Under the pieces are notes generated by a model. The model was not told the origin of the DNA, did no database searches, and worked only from the letters and a program-made list of their open reading frames with translations. 15,132 bases of DNA from JAZOTM01 sp045657625 (GTDB lineage Bacteria > Bacillota > Clostridia > Lachnospirales > Lachnospiraceae): NCBI GenBank assembly GCA_045657625.1, contig JAZOTM010000049.1, forward strand, positions 1 through 15,132, given 5' to 3'. Of this stretch, positions 7,587 through 15,052 are shown piece after piece (positions within the stretch are counted from its first letter, which is position 1; every line of letters begins with the position of its first letter). The position numbers and the translations under genes are program-made.

Positions 7587-7612
7587 CGGATCCCGAGAGG
7601 GGTCCGTTTTTT
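7587..7612 (+). terminator. Terminator-like hairpin upstream of the PHP protein gene
   Basis: CGGATCCC (7587-7594) pairs with GGGGTCCG (7599-7606) around a GAGA tetraloop, with one G-T pair, followed by six T. No gene lies between it and the pepT terminator, so it would act only on readthrough or on a transcript started just upstream. That would make it an attenuator of the gene beginning at 7693, or a backup terminator. Confidence 0.7.
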
Positions 7613-7661
7613 ATATCATAGGAATGGAATTTCCTATGATAAAAAAACGCTCCGCCATGAA
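7613..7661. repeat. Palindromic repeat, copy 1
   Basis: TATCATAGGAA (7614-7624) and TTCCTATGATA (7631-7641) form a perfect 11-bp inverted repeat around the loop TGGAAT. Then follow an A-run and ACGCTCCGCCATG (7647-7659). It abuts the T-run of the preceding terminator. Copy 2 near 15001 has the same flank but the reverse-complement core. The palindrome also holds TATGAT (7635-7640), a -10-like hexamer that could serve the next gene; no good -35 accompanies it. Confidence 0.8.
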
Positions 7662-7692
7662 ATACGAGTAAAAAAGAGAGAGGAGAGACAAA

Positions 7693-10600
7693 ATGAAAAA
7701 GATGAAAAAACGCATGTTAGCAGCATTTATGACTGCAACGATGTTGTTTTCTTCTTTTGTCATGAATGGGATTACCCAGGTTTATGCAGAAGAAGAGATC
7801 ATCCAACAGGAAAAAACAGAGTCCCTTGATGGAACAGAAGTCGCAAGTGAAACCACCAGTGAGAACTCTAGTGAAAACAATGCCTGTTTAGGAGTTAAGG
7901 CGTCTTTGGAAAGCGGTACCTATGCTTATGGCACAGTAGTGACTCTTTCCAGTGATACGGAAGGTGCGGTTGTTTATTACAATACCACCGGTTCAGATAC
8001 CCATTTTTCCGTATATGATGGTGCCGAAATCACGCTTACAGAAGACGTGACAATCAAAGCATATGCAGAGTGTGAGGGATACGAGGATAGTATTGTTTCC
8101 GCTTACACATACACAGTAGATAAATCCGGAATGAAGCTGGATACCCTTGAGACCGGAGACGAGGTTGTGATTTACAATCCGGCAAATGAAGTGGCAGTTG
8201 GTAAGGCTGTAGATTCTACCGGTAAGGGACTTACACCGGTAGCTGCTACATTGACCGATGATAAATTACAGACCACTGCAGAAATGGATACTTTTTCTGT
8301 AAAAGTAGTTACAGACGAAGAAACAGGAGAAGTTTCCTATTACGTATTTATGGATGGGGATGGAAAATATTTGACTTCCGGTGAAACCGGCAGTTCTTTA
8401 TCCCTTTCAGAAGAAGAGACAGAGTATAGTCAGTGGATGCTGGAAGAGGCTGATGGTGGTTATTATTTAAAAAACGTGAATGCGGTTTATACAAATACCA
8501 AAACCTCCACAACTTATCCGCAGTATTTGGAATTCTTTTCCAGTACAAGTAAATATCAGTTTACGGTTTATTCTTTTAGTACAAGTAAAACAGGACTTTA
8601 CCTGGTAAATTTCTATGTACCTACGGAAGTGGTAGAGGAGACCGAGACTGAGACAGAAACAGAGGCGGAAACGGAAACAGAAATCGAGACTGAGACAGAA
8701 ACCGAAATCGAAACAGAAACAGAGGCCTCCACGGAGACAACTGCAGAATTACCTTTGATGACTGCTCTTGCCGACGGAAATGAGTTTGTTTTATATCATC
8801 CCAATAGTAAGTTAGCACTTTCCACCAGTGTTGCTTCCGGCAGTTCCAAGAAATTGGCCGGTGTAGAAAGCACATTGACAGAAGATGGAAAATTGCAACA
8901 GTCCGAGGAAGCAGCAGTTTTGACTGCGGTACAGGATGAAGACACAGGATATTTTAACTTTTTGGTGAACGGCAAGTATTTAACCACAGGTTCCACCGGT
9001 GGTAGCCTTAGTTTGGCAGACACCTCCAGTGATTACAGTTTGTGGGAAGTTATTGCCACAGAGACAGAGGGTATTTTTTATATTCGAAGCGTCAATGCAA
9101 CTTATAACAGTTCCCAGAACCAGTATGTGGAATATTACAGTGGATTTACCACTTATTCCTTCAAGGCATCTTCTTCTGCTTTATATGAAGTGCAATTGTA
9201 TTTGGTAGATGAAGGAACTCCTATTGTAAAGTATGATGACACTTATACTACCAACGTTGCCATGTTTGGGGGTGGTGCAAACTACGATAATATCTCAGAT
9301 AATACCATTTATGGTGACTTATATACCACTAACGATATGTTGGATACCAATACGACTTATACAGCAGTGGTAAGTGGACAAAGGGTAAAACCTTATACCA
9401 GCTCAGCCAGCAATGGCGGTACAGCTACTACCTATTACATGGGTGGAACCGGCTTGGGTTCCGGAAGTGATGATTATTTGCAATTTGCTTTATCCAGCAG
9501 AGGTTATGCAAATATGTCCATGTCTTTCCGCATGAGAGCTTCCAATACCGGACCGGGAAGTTTTACTATACAGTATTCTACAGATGGTGGAGAGACATTT
9601 ACCAACTTCACCACAGGTACTTATAGTTATTCTTATACAAAGTATACCTATACAGAGGATGGAGACAGTACCGGTACACCGGTATCCGAATCCGGTGAAA
9701 TTACAGACGGTGTGGCTAGAACATCCCTTTGTCCTGCCACCTATATTACCTTTACCTTTGATGTTCCTGCGGCAGCTTCCAATGCAGAATCCTTATTGAT
9801 TCGCATGGTACCGGGTACAGACGCTGCAAAGAGTGGAAAAACTTTGAACAGTGGTGGAACAATCCGTGTGGCTGATTTTGTAATTACCGGTTCTCCGGTG
9901 GTTTCCAAGAGCATTGTAGGTTATGTTTCTGCGGATGTAGCTGCAGGAGAAACAGCAGTGGGTACAGAAGTGACTTTGACTTCTTCCACAGAAGGTGCAA
10001 CTATTTATTATTCTTTGGATGGTGGGGAAAACTTCACTCAGTATGATGATACTGCAAAGGTAGTTTTAACAGAGCTTCCTTGTACCTTAATCTGCTATGC
10101 AGAAAAGGAAGGTTGTGCACGTAGTATTACAACCACCTACGCATACAAAAAGAGCACGGTTGCCACAGTAAAGGCAACACCAAATGGTGGAGCAGTGACA
10201 GAAGGAACAAAGGTTTCCTTGAAGTGCAGTACCGAAGGTGCAAGTATTTATTATGCTTTTGTAGATAGTGCAGATACAGAAGTGGCAGATGAGGATTGGG
10301 TTCTTTATGAAAGCTCATTTGCATTGGAAGAACTGCCACAGATTATCAAAGTAAAAGCAACTAAAGAAGGATATACAGACAGTGCGGTGAGCAATTTGTC
10401 CTTCACCCTTCGTGAAAATGAGACTTATAATATTTATTTTGGACAGGTTCACTCTCATACCAATTACTCCGATGGAGCCGGTAGTGTAGAAGAAGCTTTC
10501 CAGTATGCAACACAGGTAGATAATTTGGATTTCCTTGCAGTAACAGACCATTCCAACTCTTTGGATAATGCAAGCAATTCAGATTTGAATACCAACGTGG

Positions 10601-13600
10601 ATACTTCTGATTCCGATGAATGGACCAGTGGACATGCCTTGGCAGATCAGTATTCCACAGAAGATTTCACTTGTATTTATGGTTTTGAAATGACCTGGTC
10701 TAATGGACTTGGACATATGAATACCTTTAATACAGCAGGTTTCCAGAGCCGTACCCAGACAGAATATGCAACTTATTCTACAGCTTTGCAGAACTACTAC
10801 GATAAGTTGTTGACGGCACCGGACTCCATTAGTATGTTTAACCATCCGGGTACTACCTTTGGTGATTTCCAGGATTTCTCTTATTTTGCAGAGGATATTG
10901 ACAATCAGATTACCATGATTGAAGTAGGAAATGGAGAAGGAACCATTGGAAGTAGTGGATATTTCCCGTCCTATGAATATTACACCAGAGCTTTGGATAA
11001 GGGTTGGCATGTGGCTCCTACCAACAACCAGGATAATCATAAAGGTAAATGGGGAGATGCCAATACAGCAAGAACTGTAGTTTTGGCAGATAGCAATACA
11101 GAAGAAAATATTTACGATGCAATGCGTAATTATCGTATTTATGCCACAGAAGACAATGACTTAAGCATTTACTACACCTTGGATGATTATATTATGGGAA
11201 CTATTTTGGAAGAAGACCAGGTAGGTGATAATGTAAATATTCAGGTAGTTTTATCAGATGCTACCGATGAAGTTGGTACTGTAGAAGTAATTGTAAATGG
11301 AGGACTTAGTGTAGCTTCTACTACAGTTAGCGGTTTGGAAGGAACCGTAAACTTTGAAATTCCTTCTAATTATTCTTACTATTACATTCGTGTAACAGAA
11401 ACAGACGGAGATATTGCAGTGACTGCTCCGGTTTGGGTAGGTAGTGTAGAAGCTTGTGGTATTAATGATACTTATACCAACACAACCCTTCCGGTACAGG
11501 GAGAAAGCCTGGATATCAATGTTGATTTATTCAACAACGAAAGTACAGATTTGGTTATTGATGCCATTACCTTCTATCTGGATGATGAAATCATCAAAGA
11601 GGTTTCTCCGGAAGAACTGGCAGCTGCAGAATTACTTTCTGTAGCATCTACATCTACAGGTACATATAGTTTTGATTATGTGTATGATGGAGTAGGTAGT
11701 GTGACATATTCGGTAAAGGTTCAGGCTACCTTAGATGGGGTGCAAAAGGAATACAATGACAAATTCACAGTTTCCTATGTACCACCCACTATGGTTTCTA
11801 ACGTTATTGTAGATGGTACTCATTATAATGATTATGTAACCGGATATTATGGCGGAAATATGGGAAGTTTTGTCTCTTTGGCAGGGGATAAAAATATTCG
11901 CGTGACTATTGAAACCGAAGAAATTACAGCAGAGGATTTGGCTGATTGCAAGCTTTTGATTTTAGCAGCTCCTGCAAAAAAAGAAGGTACAGCCAATGCC
12001 GGTGCTTACAGCGTTTCCCACTACGAGGATGAATTCCTGGCCATGGTGGCAGAATATGTACAGAACGGTGGTTCTGTGATTGTTTGTGGTTTGGCGGATT
12101 ACTCCGATACGGTAGAAGGTCAGACTGCAACTGAACAAAATAAACTATTGGAAGCCATCGGTTCAACTCTTCGTATGAACAGTGATGAGGTATATGATGA
12201 GGAAAACAATGGTGGTCAGGCTTATCGTATGTATTTGACCAATTTTAATACCGATTCCAAATATTTGGATGGTGTGGTAGAAGGTCAGACCTATAGCCAG
12301 TATAGCGGATGCTCTGTAAATGTGGATGGAGCAGAGGCAACGGATTTTGTTTCCGCAGGAGAGTCTTTGGTTATGGGATTTGATACCACTTATTCCATTG
12401 ACTGTAAGACAGATAGCGGTTCTACTTCTGACAAGTCTGTTTATGTAGAAAAAGGAAATGTTACGGTGCTTGCTCATCAGAGTACCGCAGCAGGTGGAGA
12501 GATTTTTGTTTCCGGCGGCATCTTTATGTCCGATTTTGAAATTGACGCTGAAATCGACAACAATGATTCTTTGCCATATGCAAATCAGAATATTATTAAC
12601 AATATTTTGACTGATGCAGAAGTACAGCTGGAAACTACTTCTATTGCAGATGCCAGAAATGGTGAAATGGGTGACATTTTTGCAGTAGAAGGTTATGTAA
12701 CCAGTGGTACTGTAAATGAAAATACCACCTTCTTTGATACCATTTATATTCAGGATGAAACCGGTGGTATGGATATTTTCCCATATGCAGAAATCGGCCT
12801 TGAAATTGGTACTAAGATGCGGGTAGTTGGAACTTTGGATGCATACCAGGGTGATATTGAATTACGTGTGATTTCGTACAGTATTTTGGATGAGGATCCA
12901 TATGTATATGAGGCAACGGTATTGAATACCCAGGATGCTATGGATTATGATACTTATGGTGGTATGTTGGTACAGACCACCGGAACCGTTACCAGAATTG
13001 AACTTGGCAGTGATGGAAGCACTTTGTCAGAGTTCTGGATTGTAGATGAAACAGGAGAAGAAGCTGCTATCTTTATTGATGGTTATATCAACTCCGGTAC
13101 CACAGGAGAAAATACTTTGGCAGAGTTTGTACAGGTTGGTGCACAAGTACAGGCCACCGGTATTCTTTACATGCATCCGGAAGGAGATTCCGAAGAATCG
13201 GTACCGGTATTTAGAGTAAGAGACTGTGATGATGTTGTTTTAGTGCAGGCAGCCAGCGAAAGTGGTTCCGGTAGCTCCGGATCTTCTTCCGACAGCTCTA
13301 CCGGAAGTTCTTCAAGCAGCAAAGCTTCCAGCGTGATTGCAGCAGTGACAAATGTGGTTTCCGGTATTATTTCTGCAGTAACAAATACCGTTTCCAATAT
13401 CGTAAGTGCAGTTGCAAACACGGTGACAAATGCAGCAACTACTTGGGCAAATCGTATTTGGGGCAGAAATTCCAGAACGACACAGGCAGAAGCTACACAA
13501 AATGCAGGAAATGATGTAATTCCGGATGAGGGCGTAGCCTTGGCAGACGGAAGCGACACCGTAGAAGAAACTGCAGAAGCAGAAGAAACAACAGACATTG

Positions 13601-13737
13601 AGGAAGAAGATACTGCATTGGCAGCCGATGCAACCAGCGTAGCAAGCACCGTGCTTCCGGTGACTTTGGCAGTCGTTGTGGTCCTTGCAGCAGGTGGTGC
13701 AGGCGTATTCTTCTACAGAAAACGCAAATTGAAATAA
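7693..13737 (+). CDS. Giant secreted multidomain PHP-type metallohydrolase surface protein
   Basis: A 2014-residue exported protein. Order: signal peptide (1-32, cut after VYA); chitobiase-C-terminal-like domain (about 50-146); a module of about 165 residues (149-312); a Glu/Thr linker (313-353); a second copy of that module (354-510); a possible beta-sandwich (about 515-732); two more chitobiase-C-terminal-like domains (738-820, 822-908); a PHP/CehA-McbA-like domain (about 913-1120, with a following beta domain to 1254); CARDB-like (1256-1365); glutaminase-fold-like (1367-1640); two OB-fold-like domains (1640-1850); a Ser linker; an 11-residue repeat (1882-1925); an acidic stretch; and a membrane anchor (1987-2008) with RKRKLK tail. 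PHP metal-site motifs look intact: HSHTNYSDG (920-928), TDHSN (H953), E999, NHPG (H1051), QDNH (D1114, H1116). Likely cell-surface phosphoesterase; OB folds hint at nucleic acid. Substrate unknown. AGGAG at 7681-7685 sets the start. Confidence 0.85.
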   Translation: MKKMKKRMLAAFMTATMLFSSFVMNGITQVYAEEEIIQQEKTESLDGTEVASETTSENSSENNACLGVKASLESGTYAYGTVVTLSSDTEGAVVYYNTTGSDTHFSVYDGAEITLTEDVTIKAYAECEGYEDSIVSAYTYTVDKSGMKLDTLETGDEVVIYNPANEVAVGKAVDSTGKGLTPVAATLTDDKLQTTAEMDTFSVKVVTDEETGEVSYYVFMDGDGKYLTSGETGSSLSLSEEETEYSQWMLEEADGGYYLKNVNAVYTNTKTSTTYPQYLEFFSSTSKYQFTVYSFSTSKTGLYLVNFYVPTEVVEETETETETEAETETEIETETETEIETETEASTETTAELPLMTALADGNEFVLYHPNSKLALSTSVASGSSKKLAGVESTLTEDGKLQQSEEAAVLTAVQDEDTGYFNFLVNGKYLTTGSTGGSLSLADTSSDYSLWEVIATETEGIFYIRSVNATYNSSQNQYVEYYSGFTTYSFKASSSALYEVQLYLVDEGTPIVKYDDTYTTNVAMFGGGANYDNISDNTIYGDLYTTNDMLDTNTTYTAVVSGQRVKPYTSSASNGGTATTYYMGGTGLGSGSDDYLQFALSSRGYANMSMSFRMRASNTGPGSFTIQYSTDGGETFTNFTTGTYSYSYTKYTYTEDGDSTGTPVSESGEITDGVARTSLCPATYITFTFDVPAAASNAESLLIRMVPGTDAAKSGKTLNSGGTIRVADFVITGSPVVSKSIVGYVSADVAAGETAVGTEVTLTSSTEGATIYYSLDGGENFTQYDDTAKVVLTELPCTLICYAEKEGCARSITTTYAYKKSTVATVKATPNGGAVTEGTKVSLKCSTEGASIYYAFVDSADTEVADEDWVLYESSFALEELPQIIKVKATKEGYTDSAVSNLSFTLRENETYNIYFGQVHSHTNYSDGAGSVEEAFQYATQVDNLDFLAVTDHSNSLDNASNSDLNTNVDTSDSDEWTSGHALADQYSTEDFTCIYGFEMTWSNGLGHMNTFNTAGFQSRTQTEYATYSTALQNYYDKLLTAPDSISMFNHPGTTFGDFQDFSYFAEDIDNQITMIEVGNGEGTIGSSGYFPSYEYYTRALDKGWHVAPTNNQDNHKGKWGDANTARTVVLADSNTEENIYDAMRNYRIYATEDNDLSIYYTLDDYIMGTILEEDQVGDNVNIQVVLSDATDEVGTVEVIVNGGLSVASTTVSGLEGTVNFEIPSNYSYYYIRVTETDGDIAVTAPVWVGSVEACGINDTYTNTTLPVQGESLDINVDLFNNESTDLVIDAITFYLDDEIIKEVSPEELAAAELLSVASTSTGTYSFDYVYDGVGSVTYSVKVQATLDGVQKEYNDKFTVSYVPPTMVSNVIVDGTHYNDYVTGYYGGNMGSFVSLAGDKNIRVTIETEEITAEDLADCKLLILAAPAKKEGTANAGAYSVSHYEDEFLAMVAEYVQNGGSVIVCGLADYSDTVEGQTATEQNKLLEAIGSTLRMNSDEVYDEENNGGQAYRMYLTNFNTDSKYLDGVVEGQTYSQYSGCSVNVDGAEATDFVSAGESLVMGFDTTYSIDCKTDSGSTSDKSVYVEKGNVTVLAHQSTAAGGEIFVSGGIFMSDFEIDAEIDNNDSLPYANQNIINNILTDAEVQLETTSIADARNGEMGDIFAVEGYVTSGTVNENTTFFDTIYIQDETGGMDIFPYAEIGLEIGTKMRVVGTLDAYQGDIELRVISYSILDEDPYVYEATVLNTQDAMDYDTYGGMLVQTTGTVTRIELGSDGSTLSEFWIVDETGEEAAIFIDGYINSGTTGENTLAEFVQVGAQVQATGILYMHPEGDSEESVPVFRVRDCDDVVLVQAASESGSGSSGSSSDSSTGSSSSSKASSVIAAVTNVVSGIISAVTNTVSNIVSAVANTVTNAATTWANRIWGRNSRTTQAEATQNAGNDVIPDEGVALADGSDTVEETAEAEETTDIEEEDTALAADATSVASTVLPVTLAVVVVLAAGGAGVFFYRKRKLK
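8644..8742 (+). repeat. Low-complexity Glu-Thr repeat tract inside the PHP protein gene
   Basis: A near-hexanucleotide repeat of GAGACN/GAAACN type encodes alternating Glu and Thr with occasional Ala or Ile. A 17-nt stretch, GAGACTGAGACAGAAAC, occurs at 8644-8660 and again at 8686-8702, 42 nt apart and in frame. It is a flexible acidic linker between two duplicated modules and is a likely place for length change by slippage. Confidence 0.85.
13336..13467 (+). repeat. Four 11-residue repeats near the C terminus of the PHP protein
   Basis: Residues 1882-1925 align as four 11-residue units: IAAVTNVVSGI, ISAVTNTVSNI, VSAVANTVTNA and the divergent ATTWANRIWGR. Positions 4 and 8 are mostly valine and position 6 is always asparagine. 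The pattern fits an amphipathic helix or coiled coil of 11-residue periodicity between the Ser-rich linker and the acidic pre-membrane stretch. Confidence 0.75.
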
Positions 13738-13760
13738 GCGTAAAGGAAAATAAGCGTAAA
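13732..13760 (+). repeat. 13-nt direct repeat spanning the PHP gene stop codon
   Basis: AAATAAGCGTAAA occurs at 13732-13744, where it includes the TAA stop, and again at 13748-13760. A related string, ATAAGCGATAAAGGAAAG, spans the stop of the next gene near 14945. Confidence 0.8.
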
Positions 13761-13790
13761 TCGAAAGAAGCAAGGAAGTAAGTAGAGAGC

Positions 13791-14948
13791 ATGTTGAAAA
13801 AGTGGAATGGAAAAAAAGTGGTAGTAGGTTTGATTTTCCTGGTGATTTTTGGAATTGCAATCTTTTTTGCCAATCAGGACAAACCGACCTATACCATTAC
13901 AGACTCCACCGGAACGGAATATGAGACTGCTAGGGTACTGTCTGTATTATCAGACAGTACCGTGGTGGACGAAGAGACCGAGGGTGTGTTAAAGGGAAAT
14001 ATGGAATTGAAATTGGAGATTTTAACCGGCAGATATAAAGGGGATATCTGTTTTGTGACCAACTATTTCAGTTCTTTATATAATGTGAATGTGGAGGAAG
14101 GGGATACTGTCAGCGTCCGAATTGACACCACAGATGTGGGAGAATATTCTGTATCCATTTACAACTACAATCGCATTCCGCTGTTTCTCGGACTCATCGT
14201 GTTATTCTTTGCTGCCCTTTGCATCATCGGTGGCTGGCAAGGATTCAAGGCATTTGTAGGTTTGCTATATACGGTACTTTGTATTGTATTTTTACTTTTG
14301 CCTTTGACCTTGAAGGGGGTTCCGTCCATTCCTTTGACATGCTTCCTGATTTTTATCAGTAGTAGTGTTTGCTTCTATTTGATTGGCGGGTTTTCTAAGA
14401 AAACCATGGCGGCAGCACTGGGTTGTTTTGCCGGAGTGATCTTGGCAGCTTGCTTTGGAAGTCTGGCGGCGGCCTTCGGTGGTGTCACCGTTTTCCAAAT
14501 GGATGAAGCAGAAGCCCTCTTACTGGTGAAATCTAATTTTTCTTTACAAATGCGAGGACTTTTCACTTCAGGGATCCTAATCGCAGCCATGGGTGCGGTT
14601 ATGGATGTGGCGATGACGATTTCTTCCGCCCTGGAGGAAGTCCACACCTTAAATCCGGAACTTGGCTGGAAGCGTTTGTTCCAGTCCGGTATGAAGATTG
14701 GGCGTGACGCCATGGGCACCATGGCAAATACTTTGGTGCTTGCTTATGTGGGAAGCTCCCTTAATATGATGGTTTTGATTTACTCCTACGGCGTATCTTT
14801 TACGCAGTTGGTAAATACAGACTTTGTGGCAATTGAAATGATTCGCGCCGTGGCCGGTAGCATCGGTATCATCGGCACCGTCCCAGCCGTATCTTTGATT
14901 GCAGCATGGTTTTATACAGGAAAAACGAAAAAAGAGAAAAGCAGATAA
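13791..14948 (+). CDS. YibE/F family multi-pass membrane protein
   Basis: A 385-residue integral membrane protein of the YibE/F family, whose biochemical role is not settled; members are usually described as predicted permeases. Layout: an N-terminal membrane segment (about 9-27, VVVGLIFLVIFGIAIFFA), an extracytoplasmic beta-rich domain (about 28-125, with the RYKGDICFVTNYF stretch), then about seven further membrane segments from residue 129 to 378. Family signatures are visible in the C-terminal half: GAVMDVAMTISSALEEV and GRDAMGTMANTLVLAYVGSS. The basic end is KTKKEKSR. It starts 53 nt after the PHP protein gene with no terminator between them, so co-transcription is likely. The ribosome binding site is modest (AAGGAAG 13772-13778 or the closer AGAGAG). 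In related bacteria two YibE/F genes often sit together; here only one precedes the terminator. Its link to the surface protein is inference. Confidence 0.9.
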   Translation: MLKKWNGKKVVVGLIFLVIFGIAIFFANQDKPTYTITDSTGTEYETARVLSVLSDSTVVDEETEGVLKGNMELKLEILTGRYKGDICFVTNYFSSLYNVNVEEGDTVSVRIDTTDVGEYSVSIYNYNRIPLFLGLIVLFFAALCIIGGWQGFKAFVGLLYTVLCIVFLLLPLTLKGVPSIPLTCFLIFISSSVCFYLIGGFSKKTMAAALGCFAGVILAACFGSLAAAFGGVTVFQMDEAEALLLVKSNFSLQMRGLFTSGILIAAMGAVMDVAMTISSALEEVHTLNPELGWKRLFQSGMKIGRDAMGTMANTLVLAYVGSSLNMMVLIYSYGVSFTQLVNTDFVAIEMIRAVAGSIGIIGTVPAVSLIAAWFYTGKTKKEKSR

Positions 14949-14958
14949 GCGATAAAGG

Positions 14959-15000
14959 AAAGCCTTCCGTACTCCAATGTGGGGTGCGGGGGCTTTTTTT
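14959..15000 (+). terminator. Long-stem terminator after the YibE/F gene
   Basis: AAAGCC (14959-14964) pairs with GGCTTT (14991-14996). The stem continues through most of TTCCGTACTCC with the G-rich right arm (from 14982) using several G-T pairs and one bulged T, and has a loop of about AATGT. The T-run ends at 15000. It ends the two-gene unit. Confidence 0.9.
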
Positions 15001-15052
15001 ATATCATAGGAAATTCCATTCCTATGATATAAAAAAGCGCTCCGCTATGGAA
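15001..15052. repeat. Palindromic repeat, copy 2
   Basis: ATATCATAGGAA (15001-15012) and TTCCTATGATAT (15019-15030) form a perfect 12-bp inverted repeat around ATTCCA. An A-run and GCGCTCCGCTATGGAAGCGC (15037-15056) follow; the latter folds back on itself with one bulge. Like copy 1 it starts exactly at the end of a terminator T-run. The loop is the reverse complement of copy 1's TGGAAT. Confidence 0.85.

Noticed and set aside
8641..8750. Glu-Thr tract as a CRISPR-like or intergenic tandem repeat
   Set aside because: It is in frame within one coding region, has no spacer structure, and encodes a linker.
7693..13737. Surface protein as a 5'-nucleotidase
   Set aside because: Related multidomain surface proteins can carry nucleotidase domains, but the catalytic motifs here (HSHTNYSDG, TDHSN, NHPG, DNH) are of the PHP type and no calcineurin-type DxH...GNHE series was found.
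13167..13860. Long minus-strand open frames of 160 and 182 codons
   Set aside because: They are antisense to the Ser-, Val- and acid-rich end of the PHP protein gene, overlap each other in different frames and show no domain or ribosome binding site. They are composition shadows.
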